Shown here: piece after piece, positions 16,322 to 25,196 of the stretch
Position numbering within the stretch: the first letter of the stretch is position 1
Layout: each line of letters opens with the position of its first letter
NCBI GenBank assembly: GCA_943787185.1
Contig: CALSLL010000001.1
Location: 248,001-312,000 of the forward strand
Reading direction: 5' to 3'
Origin: UBA10349 sp003485905
GTDB lineage: Bacteria > Pseudomonadota > Gammaproteobacteria > Arenicellales > Arenicellaceae
Length of the DNA: 64,000 nucleotides
Notes under the pieces: generated by a model
Databases searched by the model: none
The model's input: the letters and a program-made list of their open reading frames with translations, nothing else
What the model was told of the DNA's origin: nothing
Translations under genes and position numbers: made by a program

Positions 16322-19300
16322 CAGGCCACATCCTTATGTAAGTCTTGTAGTCGATTAATTTTTATATTTCCCATAGTTCTTAGGGCCTCACATGCAGCAC
16401 TGGCACCGGCAATGGTAGTGTAATAGGTAACCTTATGCATTAACGCCTCTCTTCGAATAGTATAGGAATCCTTAAGGCTTTGTTTACCCTCACTGGTATT
16501 TACAATAAGACTAACCCTGCCATTCTTTATGCGGTCGACTATATGAGGACGACCCTCTTTTACTTTATTTATTACTTTAACCTTAACACCGTGCTCAACC
16601 AGTGCTCGAGCGGTCCCCTTGGTAGCAAATACGCTAAATCCACAATCAGCAAAGTATTGGCCTATGGCAAGAATCGCCACACGATCTGACTTTCGAACAC
16701 TTAGAAATATCTCGCCACCGGTTGGAATAATCATACCCGCCCCTTGTTGGGCTTTATCAAAAGCCTCCCCAAAAGTTTCGCCAACCCCCATTACTTCACC
16801 AGTACTTTTCATTTCCGGTCCCAAAATGGTATCCACGCCTGGGAATTTTATGAACGGAAATACAGCTTCTTTTACTGCATAATAATTTGGAATAATTTCT
16901 TTGGTATAACCTTGATCTACCAGGCTTTGTCCGGCCATTACACGTGCCGCGACTGTAGCGAGAGGCACCGATGTTGCCTTAGATACAAATGGGGCTGTTC
17001 GCGAGGCTCGAGGATTAACCTCAAGCACATATATGTCATCGCCCTTAACCGCAAACTGTACGTTCATCAGACCAACAACCTTCAAAGCGTGGGCCATTTT
17101 CTTAGTTTGTTCTCGCAACTGATGTTGAATATCGTCCCCTAAAGAGAATGGCGGCAAAGAACATGCGGAATCACCCGAGTGAACACCAGCTTCCTCAATA
17201 TGCTCCATCACTCCTCCGATTAAAACGTCCGTTCCATCGCATATTGCATCAACGTCCACCTCAATCGCATCGTTCAAAAAGCGATCCAGTAACACTGGAG
17301 ATTCGTTAGATACGTTAATTGCCACCCGCATATAATTGCGTAAGTCATCAGCACCATGAACGATTTCCATCGCTCGTCCACCAAGCACGTATGACGGTCT
17401 AACGACTAACGGATAGCCAATTTCCTCAGCAAGACTCAGTGCCTGTTCTTCACTAGTCGCGGTACGGTTTGGAGGTTGACGCAACCCAAGCAACTCTATG
17501 AGCCGTTGAAACTCTTCCCTATCCTCCGCATCGTGTATAGCTTCTGGAGAAGTACCTATAATTTTGACACCTGCACTTTTTAACGGGCGCGCAAGCTTTA
17601 GCGGTGTTTGACCACCGTACTGAACAATTACGCCTCCAGGGTTTTCTAGACGCGCGATCTCTAACACGTCTTCCAACGTCAAAGGTTCAAAATACAATCG
17701 ATCAGATGTATCGTAATCTGTTGATACCGTCTCCGGATTACAATTAACCATTATGGTCTCAAAACCATCCTCCCGCAGGGACATAGCGGCGTGAACGCAA
17801 CAATAATCAAATTCAATGCCTTGCCCGATTCTGTTTGGCCCGCCACCAAGTACCATAATCTTGTTGTTATTCGTTGGTTGGGCCTCGCACTCTTCATCGT
17901 AAGACGAATACATATAAGCGGTCGCTGTTGCGAATTCCGCAGCGCAGGAATCTACCCGCTTATAAACGGGGTGGACACCAAGCTTGGTTCGGTGATCCCG
18001 CACTGCCTGCTCAGAAGTGTCGAGTAGTGCAGCCAAACGCACATCCGCAAATCCGGCAGCCTTGATTTCTCGCAATTCGGGCGCGCTCAATTCATCTAAA
18101 TTTCGACCGGCTAATGACGCCTCAATAAGAATAATGTCCTCGATTTCCCCTAAAAACCAGGGATCAACACCACTAAGCGCTTGGATTTCATCAAACTCAA
18201 TCCCTGCACGAAAAGCGTCACCAATATACCAAAGCCGTATAGCCTTAGGTACGCGCAGTTGCTGGCGAATCGTATCCAAGGCCTCAGGGTCGGACAAATC
18301 GACTTGCGGCTCAAACCCATAACTTCCGACCTCGAGACTGCGCATCGCTTTTTGCAATGATTCTGACAGATCACGACCCACAGCCATAACTTCACCAACT
18401 GACTTCATTTGAGTTGTCAAAGTATCGTCAGCATTGCGAAATTTCTCAAAATCAAATCGCGGTATTTTTGTAACCACATAATCAATACTTGGTTCGAATG
18501 AAGCCGGGGTCGCACCACCGGTAATATCGTTTTTTAATTCATCTAGGGAATACCCAACCGCCAACTTAGCGGCAATCCTAGCGATAGGAAAACCGGTAGC
18601 TTTTGACGCAAGTGCAGACGACCGAGAAACGCGTGGGTTCATTTCGATAATGATCATCCGACCGTCTTTTGGGTTCACGGCAAACTGAACGTTCGAACCC
18701 CCAGTCTCGACACCAATTTCACGTAGCACCGCAATGCTGGCGTTACGCATTATTTGATATTCCTTATCGGTTAATGTTTGTGCCGGTGCAACGGTAATCG
18801 AATCTCCGGTATGAATACCCATTCCGTCGAGATTCTCAATCGCACAAATAATGATGCAATTATCCTTATAATCGCGAACCACTTCCATCTCGTACTCTTT
18901 CCAACCAAATATACATTCTTCGATCAGCAGCTCATCTGTTGGCGAAGCTTCCAAACCGCGACCGCAAATCTCAACAAACTCTTCTTCGTTGTAAGCAATA
19001 CCTCCACCAGTACCACCCATAGTAAAGGACGGACGAATGATAGCTGGATAACCAACCATTGCCTGCACCTGAAAAGCCTCTTCCATACTGTGTGCTATCG
19101 CACCATTAACAACCTCAAGACCAATCCCCAGCATCGCCTTTTTAAAGCGCTCACGATCCTCTGCCTTGTCAATCGCATCGCGATTAGCGCCAATCAGCTC
19201 GACACCAAACTTTTCAAGCACACCTTCGCGAACAAGGTCGAGTGCACAATTTAACGCTGTCTGCCCACCCATGGTGGGAAGCAATGCCGATGGACGCTCC

Positions 19301-19539
19301 TTTTCAATGATTTTCGCGACGACTTCCCATCGTATTGGTTCAATATAAGTTGAATCGGCAAATTGAGGATCCGTCATAATCGTAGCCGGATTTGAATTCA
19401 CCAACACAACACGATAGCCCTCTTCTTTAAGGGCTTTACAAGCCTGCACGCCTGAATAATCAAATTCACATGCCTGACCGATAATTATCGGCCCTGCGCC
19501 GATGATCATTACACTTTCCAGATCGCTACGTTTAGGCAT
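16321..19539 (-). CDS. carB: Carbamoyl-phosphate synthase large subunit
   Basis: Makes carbamoyl phosphate from ammonia, bicarbonate and two ATP for arginine and pyrimidine synthesis. At 1072 residues it has the expected two homologous ATP-grasp halves (the first from SVMIIGAGPIIIGQACEFDYSG, the second from IMVLGGGPNRIGQGIEFDYC) and the C-terminal MGS-like allosteric domain (IGQYFADCGFSVFATKGTA) that binds UMP and ornithine in E. coli. It starts directly after the carA stop with no gap, so subunit synthesis is coupled. Confidence 0.98.
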   Translation of the reverse strand: MPKRSDLESVMIIGAGPIIIGQACEFDYSGVQACKALKEEGYRVVLVNSNPATIMTDPQFADSTYIEPIRWEVVAKIIEKERPSALLPTMGGQTALNCALDLVREGVLEKFGVELIGANRDAIDKAEDRERFKKAMLGIGLEVVNGAIAHSMEEAFQVQAMVGYPAIIRPSFTMGGTGGGIAYNEEEFVEICGRGLEASPTDELLIEECIFGWKEYEMEVVRDYKDNCIIICAIENLDGMGIHTGDSITVAPAQTLTDKEYQIMRNASIAVLREIGVETGGSNVQFAVNPKDGRMIIIEMNPRVSRSSALASKATGFPIARIAAKLAVGYSLDELKNDITGGATPASFEPSIDYVVTKIPRFDFEKFRNADDTLTTQMKSVGEVMAVGRDLSESLQKAMRSLEVGSYGFEPQVDLSDPEALDTIRQQLRVPKAIRLWYIGDAFRAGIEFDEIQALSGVDPWFLGEIEDIILIEASLAGRNLDELSAPELREIKAAGFADVRLAALLDTSEQAVRDHRTKLGVHPVYKRVDSCAAEFATATAYMYSSYDEECEAQPTNNNKIMVLGGGPNRIGQGIEFDYCCVHAAMSLREDGFETIMVNCNPETVSTDYDTSDRLYFEPLTLEDVLEIARLENPGGVIVQYGGQTPLKLARPLKSAGVKIIGTSPEAIHDAEDREEFQRLIELLGLRQPPNRTATSEEQALSLAEEIGYPLVVRPSYVLGGRAMEIVHGADDLRNYMRVAINVSNESPVLLDRFLNDAIEVDVDAICDGTDVLIGGVMEHIEEAGVHSGDSACSLPPFSLGDDIQHQLREQTKKMAHALKVVGLMNVQFAVKGDDIYVLEVNPRASRTAPFVSKATSVPLATVAARVMAGQSLVDQGYTKEIIPNYYAVKEAVFPFIKFPGVDTILGPEMKSTGEVMGVGETFGEAFDKAQQGAGMIIPTGGEIFLSVRKSDRVAILAIGQYFADCGFSVFATKGTARALVEHGVKVKVINKVKEGRPHIVDRIKNGRVSLIVNTSEGKQSLKDSYTIRREALMHKVTYYTTIAGASAACEALRTMGNIKINRLQDLHKDVA

Positions 19540-20709
19540 CTAACCGTTACCCCCGGATGAGTTTGTAGTGTGCTTTTTACCGCTTTGCATAAGGTCAATA
19601 AATTTATCGAATAGATCTGCAACATCGTGAGGCCCTGGGCTAGCTTCCGGGTGCCCTTGAAACGAAAACGCAGGCGCATCAGACCGCGCAATTCCCTGCA
19701 CCGTGCCATCGAACAAGGAACGATGCGTGACCTCTAAATTTTTCGGCATACTCTCCTCATCAACCGCAAACCCATGATTCTGACTAGTAATCATTACCTG
19801 CCCAGAAGCCAAATCTTGTACGGGATGGTTAGCTCCATGATGTCCAAATTTCATTTTCATCGTGCGCGCGCCAGAAGCTAGAGACAGTAACTGATGCCCA
19901 AGACAGATACCGTAAACAGGTATCTGCTGCGCGATGATTTCGCGTATAGCTTCGATCGCGTACTCGCATGGTTCTGGGTCGCCCGGGCCATTGGAAAGAA
20001 ACACACCATCGGGCTTCAGTTCGATCACGTCTTCAGCTGAGGTCTGCGCGGGAACTACAGTAACCTCACACCCTCGACTCGCAAGCATTCTCAAAATATT
20101 TCGTTTGACCCCAAAATCATACGCTACAACATGATATTTTGAGTCAAGCGCCGTGGAAAAACCGCCCCTCAAAGACCACTCTCCACCTTTATCTGATTCC
20201 CACTTATAAACCTTAGAGGTGGTAACTTGTTTAGCTAAGTCCATTCCCTGCAAACCAGAGAAATCCTTAGCATGAGCAATTGCAGCGGCTTCATCAATTA
20301 ACTCACCCGCCATAACACACCCATTTTGCGCGCCCTTTTCTCGCAACAAACGAGTTAATTTTCGGGTATCAATATCAGCAATTCCAACTACCTGTTTGTG
20401 CTGCAAATATTCACCCAAACTAGAGCTTGATCGCCAATTACTGTGCCGTTTGGGTAATCGTCGAATTATTAAGCCACTAGAAAACACAGTATCGCATTCT
20501 TCATCCTCAACCGTAGTACCGGTATTGCCTATATGAGGATAAGTCAGCGTGACTAATTGACGTGCGTAAGATGGGTCTGTGAGGATTTCTTGGTAACCAG
20601 TCATTGCCGTATTAAAAACAACTTCACCGACCGACTGACCATCAATACCAATAGATGTGCCGTGAAATACGGTGCCATCTTCTAAAGCAAGGATCGCAGG
20701 AACTATCAC
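19540..20709 (-). CDS. carA: Carbamoyl-phosphate synthase small (glutaminase) subunit
   Basis: Releases ammonia from glutamine and channels it to CarB. The N-terminal CPSase domain (VFNTAMTGYQEILTDPSY) is followed by a class I glutamine amidotransferase with GICLGHQ (Cys269), and QGHPEASPGPHD with the His/Glu of the triad. It has 389 residues and a GTG start without a strong ribosome-binding site. A hairpin followed by a T run lies between the best promoter and this start (20734-20764), so expression is probably controlled by read-through. Confidence 0.97.
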   Translation of the reverse strand: MIVPAILALEDGTVFHGTSIGIDGQSVGEVVFNTAMTGYQEILTDPSYARQLVTLTYPHIGNTGTTVEDEECDTVFSSGLIIRRLPKRHSNWRSSSSLGEYLQHKQVVGIADIDTRKLTRLLREKGAQNGCVMAGELIDEAAAIAHAKDFSGLQGMDLAKQVTTSKVYKWESDKGGEWSLRGGFSTALDSKYHVVAYDFGVKRNILRMLASRGCEVTVVPAQTSAEDVIELKPDGVFLSNGPGDPEPCEYAIEAIREIIAQQIPVYGICLGHQLLSLASGARTMKMKFGHHGANHPVQDLASGQVMITSQNHGFAVDEESMPKNLEVTHRSLFDGTVQGIARSDAPAFSFQGHPEASPGPHDVADLFDKFIDLMQSGKKHTTNSSGGNG

Positions 20710-20733
20710 GTTGATATTTCTCAGTTTTTATTC

Positions 20734-20764
20734 AAAAAAAGGGAGAAACCGTAAAGTTTCTCCC
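20734..20764 (-). terminator. Intrinsic terminator in front of carA (attenuator candidate)
   Basis: On the minus strand a perfect nine-base stem GGGAGAAAC / GTTTCTCCC with a six-base loop is followed by seven T residues. It could simply end the dapB transcript, but the best carA promoter (20796-20824) lies upstream of it, so carAB transcripts from that promoter must also pass it. A second small hairpin (CGAGC-CAGA-GCTCG, 20772-20785) precedes it in the same leader. Confidence 0.85.
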
Positions 20765-20795
20765 AATATTTCGAGCTCTGGCTCGTGTCGCTGGT

Positions 20796-20824
20796 ATTCT
20801 ATGTAACTGTGTTTACTTGTTCAA
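20796..20824 (-). promoter_or_regulatory. Sigma-70 promoter upstream of carAB
   Basis: TTGAAC (20824-20819) and TAGAAT (20801-20796) on the minus strand are separated by exactly 17 bases; they differ from consensus at two and one positions. The predicted start near 20789 gives a leader of about 80 bases containing two hairpins before the carA GTG. It lies in the short gap after dapB. Confidence 0.6.
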
Positions 20825-20869
20825 TCTAATTCCGATATTTTTTCCAGATCAGATAGTAAAAAAATACCT

Positions 20870-21664
20870 CTACACAAGCTTTTCTATCCCTAAAACATCA
20901 TTCATACCATAAAGACCAGCCGGCTGGCCGACAAGCCATTCAGCCCCGCGCAAAGCGCCTTTAGCAAAGAGCTCTCTACTATTAGCTCGATGGGAAACCT
21001 CGACCGTCTCATCAGCTAACGCGAACAACACCGTATGATCACCGATAATATTGCCAGCCCGAATAGTGGAAAATCCGATTTGATCCTGTGGGCGTGCATC
21101 ATCTGAAAAACCCTTTCTGCCATAGACCGCCACGTCAGACAAAGAATGCCCAAGTGCCTCAGCAATCACCTCACCCATTCGAAGTGCAGTACCGGATGGA
21201 GCATCAAGCTTTCCACGATGATGCGCTTCTATTACTTCAATATCCGCAGATTCACCAATCGCGGTAGCCGCAAGTCGAAGCAGACTTAGAACCAAATTGA
21301 CACCTAGACTGGTGTTTGGCGCTAGCAACACTGGAATCCTGCTTGCAGCCTTGCCAATCTCTTCCAACTGCTCGGCATCAAAGCCCGTAGTACCGATAAC
21401 AATGGGGATATTAAATGCTACACATTGCTTAAGTAGCCGCAGAGAATATTGAGGCGTCGTAAAATCGACTAAACACTGAGCGTCGTCAGCAAATTCCGTG
21501 TGATAGCAAACGGTCTCTGTCGATAATTTAACCACATCGCCTACACTTGCATGCCCTTCACGCACTAGTGCTGACACCACAGTAAATTTTGGATTGACAT
21601 CAACTGCGTGCAGAAGTGTTTGCCCCATCCGGCCGGCTGCGCCAGCAATCGCCAATTTCAACAT
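20870..21664 (-). CDS. dapB: 4-hydroxy-tetrahydrodipicolinate reductase
   Basis: NAD(P)H-dependent step of lysine and meso-diaminopimelate synthesis. The nucleotide-binding GAAGRMGQ lies at the N-terminus, GTTGF follows, and the catalytic/substrate segment EAHHRGKLDAPSGTAL carries the expected His and Lys. I start at ATG 21664; a TTG one codon earlier is the alternative. The 264-residue length is normal. dapB upstream of carAB is a conserved order in Pseudomonas; here a terminator separates them. Confidence 0.97.
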   Translation of the reverse strand: MLKLAIAGAAGRMGQTLLHAVDVNPKFTVVSALVREGHASVGDVVKLSTETVCYHTEFADDAQCLVDFTTPQYSLRLLKQCVAFNIPIVIGTTGFDAEQLEEIGKAASRIPVLLAPNTSLGVNLVLSLLRLAATAIGESADIEVIEAHHRGKLDAPSGTALRMGEVIAEALGHSLSDVAVYGRKGFSDDARPQDQIGFSTIRAGNIIGDHTVLFALADETVEVSHRANSRELFAKGALRGAEWLVGQPAGLYGMNDVLGIEKLV

Positions 21665-21779
21665 CAATAGATCAACAAAGTATTTGAATAAGGTGACTCT
21701 ATATTCATGCGCTATAGAAATATAGGTTTAACTACCAAAAAGTTAATACATATGACGCAATAATTTTAAATGAGTTGTA

Positions 21780-22844
21780 TCAAACTGTAGGTAATCGATA
21801 TAACAATCCCAACTGATTACAAGCGTTCATAAAAGCGATTACTTTCTTGCCACGTAGACGAGTTTGTTCAACCAAACTTGTAACCGAATGCCCCTCTCTT
21901 GCGAGTACGGTAGACATTCGTATCAATGAATTATCAAATCGAATCAGGTCAAACGGAGGCCATGCTCGAAGTTCAAACTTCTGTTCGCTTTGAATTCCAT
22001 CATCTAGATAGCCCTTAGATCTTGCAAGCGACGACCACCACAATAAATGTTCTAGTGGATAAGCCGTCATATGTAACAGCTGCTCTGAACTCGGCTGCCC
22101 TGTATACTTTTGCAAAACTGACTTGCTCAGCAATTCCTGCCATTCTCGTTCAGGCAAAGCCGAGTAAACCAATTGTTCTTCAGGGTGAATGTAAAAGATA
22201 AGCTCATCTTCAAGTACTACCATCGTGTGATCTAGCCAAAACTCAAGCTCATCCCCTAGGCTTTCGAGCTTTACTGGTAGCCCTTTAGCTGCAGGATCTG
22301 TGTGAATGCGATCGTGCTGCAATAAGCTCTCGGTATCTACTAGCGATTCCGACAATCCTGAAAACATACTGGATAATTCCGAAATATCATGCTGATCCAG
22401 CTGAATTCCTCTCTCCAATATTTGTGCGATATCGTCAGAAACTTGTGACTGCCGAACGGAAGCCGGTTCTCCGTAAACACTTTCAACGCGCTCGACGTGA
22501 AACTCGGTAGCCAGCATTGAAATGCTAGAATCCTCTACCTTTCGCCCTAGCACCCGGTCAAGGGCCACTCTGAATGCACTCCATTGTAGCGGTCGACCTA
22601 CATGAACATCTGCTGTCCAGCTAGGTGGTTGATCGCCTACCGCTATTATTCGAGCACTTGATACCCAACTTGGGAGTTCGTTCACGGAGCTGTCTATAAC
22701 CGCCAAATTCGCTTGCTCGTTGCTATCGACCGGCACCACATCCTGCAGCAAATCACCGCGCGCTAAATTCAAGAAAGATCGAATTAGGACTTCTTCCTTA
22801 GCTGGAAGACCAATAAATGCAAGTGTACGATTATTCTGATTCAT
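21780..22844 (-). CDS. Uncharacterised 354-residue protein downstream of lapB
   Basis: Soluble protein of unknown function. Residues 1-100 read like an alpha/beta domain of receiver type (TLAFIGLPAKEEVLIRSFL, NLAVIDSS, ARIIAVGD, VGRPLQWSAFRVAL) but without a clear phospho-acceptor Asp pattern. The last 80 residues (WPPFDLIRFDNSLIRMSTVLA, GHSVTSLVEQTRLRGKKVIAF, NQLGLLYRLP) look like a winged-helix module that I have seen at the C-terminus of several uncharacterised gammaproteobacterial regulatory or surface-motility proteins. It follows lapB at 37 bases and is probably cotranscribed. Confidence 0.75.
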   Translation of the reverse strand: MNQNNRTLAFIGLPAKEEVLIRSFLNLARGDLLQDVVPVDSNEQANLAVIDSSVNELPSWVSSARIIAVGDQPPSWTADVHVGRPLQWSAFRVALDRVLGRKVEDSSISMLATEFHVERVESVYGEPASVRQSQVSDDIAQILERGIQLDQHDISELSSMFSGLSESLVDTESLLQHDRIHTDPAAKGLPVKLESLGDELEFWLDHTMVVLEDELIFYIHPEEQLVYSALPEREWQELLSKSVLQKYTGQPSSEQLLHMTAYPLEHLLWWSSLARSKGYLDDGIQSEQKFELRAWPPFDLIRFDNSLIRMSTVLAREGHSVTSLVEQTRLRGKKVIAFMNACNQLGLLYRLPTV

Positions 22845-22881
22845 CGCAATCGCTAGGCACGCTGGCCCTGCACGTATCTTC

Positions 22882-24141
22882 TCATCTTGCCGACGACTGT
22901 TCGCTCGCTAATGGCTTTTCACCAGCTGAAGGCTCTCCATTTGCGAAAGGCTTCTCAATAGCGGTAGCATCACCGCTCAACTGACGCATCAAACTTCCCC
23001 ACTCGTTACAATTTGGGCATTGCCATAGCATAGTTTTAGCTTCGAAACCGCATTCGCTGCAAAGGTAATCTATCAATGCAACATCAGCACTAAGGACAAA
23101 ACTTGCAAGAGCCGTGTATTCAGCCGATGACTTTCCATCCAACACGACTAATTTTTTAAGAGCGTAAACTCTCGCGGGTCCGGTGCAATGATTTGACCAC
23201 TCATGAAGTAGACGATTAGCAGCGGCCTGTCCATCCAAACTACTACAAAGCTCAATCGCCTTCTCAGCCATTGGCAGGTCTTCCAATTCCAGCACCAGCT
23301 TTTTAATTAACACCAACACTCTACGCTGCTGCTTTTCGGACATACTATCTAACTGCAAGAAGACATCATCAATAATCGCAGCATACTGTGCTTGATTTGA
23401 GACCAGGTGTTCCCATTCATCGAGAGCTTGGCCCCAATCACCCATACTCAAAAGCATTTGAACTTTGAGCATGGTTGCACGAGGAGAATTAGGGTCAAGT
23501 TTCTGTGCTTTGCCCAAAGAAGCTGTAACAGAGTCCATATCTTCATGCACGAATCCCAATTCAGCCAACTCGCAATAATAGTGCAACATCCGAATCCGAT
23601 TCCGCGGTTCATTCTCACCCATACTTCGCGATGCATCAATTGCGGCCGACCAATCCTTCTCTAATTCGTAAACCCGAACTAGAGCCGATAAGGCTTGATC
23701 ACGATACTCAGGATGCCCGGTTAGCTCTTCGAACAATCCTTCCGCTCGATCATACAACCCGGCACTCATATAATCGTGTGCGAGTTCATATATAGCCGTT
23801 TGACGCTGGCCTGTAGAAAGCGCTGGACGAGCGATGAGATTCTGGTGAAGGCGGGTCGCTCGATCGAGCTCTCCGCTACGTCGAAATAATTTACCTAACG
23901 CGAGATGAAGTTCAACGGTATCTTCGTCTACTTCTAATGCCTGAATAAATACTTCTATAGCTTTATCGGGTTCTTCATTAAGTAAATAGTTGAGGCCGCG
24001 AAAATAATTCCTTGAGAGATCCGATCCTTTACGTACCGCTTGTCGGTATCCGACGGCCCGGGCTATTAGCAAACCGAGCAGCAATCCAACCAAAGCAACC
24101 AGCACAAGAACTGACCACTCGGTGGATAAACCTAATGACAC
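22882..24141 (-). CDS. lapB: Lipopolysaccharide assembly protein LapB (YciM)
   Basis: Inner-membrane-anchored TPR protein that in E. coli promotes FtsH degradation of LpxC and so sets LPS synthesis. It has one N-terminal transmembrane helix (VLVLVALVGLLLGLLIARAV), the family's KGSDLSRNYFRGLNYLLNEEPDKAIEVF segment (read in parts), several TPRs, and a C-terminal rubredoxin-like zinc motif with two CxxC pairs (CSECGF, CPNC). The 419 residues exceed E. coli's 389 by a Ser/Glu-rich tail. Start is GTG, one base after the lapA stop. Confidence 0.95.
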   Translation of the reverse strand: MSLGLSTEWSVLVLVALVGLLLGLLIARAVGYRQAVRKGSDLSRNYFRGLNYLLNEEPDKAIEVFIQALEVDEDTVELHLALGKLFRRSGELDRATRLHQNLIARPALSTGQRQTAIYELAHDYMSAGLYDRAEGLFEELTGHPEYRDQALSALVRVYELEKDWSAAIDASRSMGENEPRNRIRMLHYYCELAELGFVHEDMDSVTASLGKAQKLDPNSPRATMLKVQMLLSMGDWGQALDEWEHLVSNQAQYAAIIDDVFLQLDSMSEKQQRRVLVLIKKLVLELEDLPMAEKAIELCSSLDGQAAANRLLHEWSNHCTGPARVYALKKLVVLDGKSSAEYTALASFVLSADVALIDYLCSECGFEAKTMLWQCPNCNEWGSLMRQLSGDATAIEKPFANGEPSAGEKPLASEQSSAR

Positions 24142-24142
24142 C

Positions 24143-24436
24143 TTATACCTCGTCGACCGGTATAGCCTTTAGCTCGTCGAGTTGGTTTTCTAGTTTAACT
24201 GCCCTACGACTAGCTCGTGATGCTCTCGTACGATGCTTGACCAACGATATCGACATAATTAAGGCCGAAAAGATCATGCCAATAGAAAATGTTATCAACA
24301 AAAGAAACGTTAGCTGCCCACGCCAAATAAATCCCATGTAGTAGTTAATTTCTACGATTTGCGGGTTACGTAATGCAAAAGTTATTGCCAACGCCACAAT
24401 AATAACCATGGAAATTAGTAGTATTATTTTATGCAC
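24143..24436 (-). CDS. lapA: Lipopolysaccharide assembly protein LapA (YciS)
   Basis: A 97-residue inner-membrane protein with two transmembrane helices (residues about 4-23 and 42-62) joined by RNPQIVEINYYMGFIWRGQ, the LapA signature, and a basic cytoplasmic helix after the second. It works with LapB in LPS quality control. GTG start; separated from lapB by one base. The pair follows ihfB as in Pseudomonas. Confidence 0.92.
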   Translation of the reverse strand: MHKIILLISMVIIVALAITFALRNPQIVEINYYMGFIWRGQLTFLLLITFSIGMIFSALIMSISLVKHRTRASRASRRAVKLENQLDELKAIPVDEV

Positions 24437-24663
24437 TAAGTATCTCCCTGTTCACACTTTATTGGCTTTGATCTATTCAATTTGGTGCTTGATAAAAGTA
24501 AGCATTCATTATGTTGCGTCGAAATTAAATTGAACTATTTAAAGATCCTACAGTAGAAAATCCCCAATTTAGATAGCGAGCAAACACAATTTACATTTTT
24601 GGCGGGAATCTGTAGCTGGACACCGCTACGTAAAACCTACTAAAGATGAGTTACAAATATATT

Positions 24664-24969
24664 CTATTTTTTGCCTTTAAAATCTACCCGATCACGCAAT
24701 TCTTTTCCGGGTTTAAAATGTGGGACATACTTGTCTTCAACCTGAACAGCCGCACCTGTCTTAGGATTACGACCTACTCGTGACGCACGATGGTGTAACG
24801 AAAAACTACCAAACCCTCGAATTTCTATACGCTCTCCCTCAACAAGCGAGTCACTCATATGATCGATAATAGATTTAACCGCAAGCTCAACGTCTCGATG
24901 CGGAAACTGGGGCTGTGTATCAGCCAATATATCAATAATTTCGGACTTGGTAATTGTCGAGTCTGTCAT
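24664..24969 (-). CDS. ihfB: Integration host factor subunit beta
   Basis: Forms the IHF heterodimer that sharply bends DNA at specific sites. At 101 residues it has the HU/IHF fold with the signature IEIRGFGSFSLHHRASRVGRNPKTG, including the beta-arm proline of the RNPKTG loop. The final basic stretch is slightly extended. It is separated from rpsA by a strong terminator and seems to have its own promoter (25019-25045). Confidence 0.97.
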   Translation of the reverse strand: MTDSTITKSEIIDILADTQPQFPHRDVELAVKSIIDHMSDSLVEGERIEIRGFGSFSLHHRASRVGRNPKTGAAVQVEDKYVPHFKPGKELRDRVDFKGKK

Positions 24970-25018
24970 TTACTCATGCACCCATTTTTATATGCTTTGT
25001 TCGGTCATTAACTTACCA

Positions 25019-25045
25019 AACATAGTTAGCGAATTGAGCTGTCAA
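25019..25045 (-). promoter_or_regulatory. Possible promoter of ihfB
   Basis: A perfect TTGACA (25045-25040) on the minus strand is followed after 15 bases by TATGTT (25024-25019). The spacing is shorter than ideal. It lies between the rpsA terminator and the ihfB start, where a promoter is required. Confidence 0.35.
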
Positions 25046-25097
25046 AATAATCTATCTGGTGACATCAAAAACTTCGATATCGATCGATATTTGTATC

Positions 25098-25138
25098 AAA
25101 AAAAATAACGCCGACTCACCAGAATCCGGTAAGTCGGC
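25098..25138 (-). terminator. Rho-independent terminator after rpsA
   Basis: On the minus strand GCCGACTTACC pairs with GGTGAGTCGGC (one G-T pair) around a seven-base loop, followed by GTTA and a run of eight T. It lies about 60 bases after the rpsA stop and separates rpsA from ihfB. Confidence 0.9.
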
Positions 25139-25196
25139 AATATCATTTACCCTCTTTTAAAAGCACAAATTAAATAGCAACTTGATTGATAAACCC

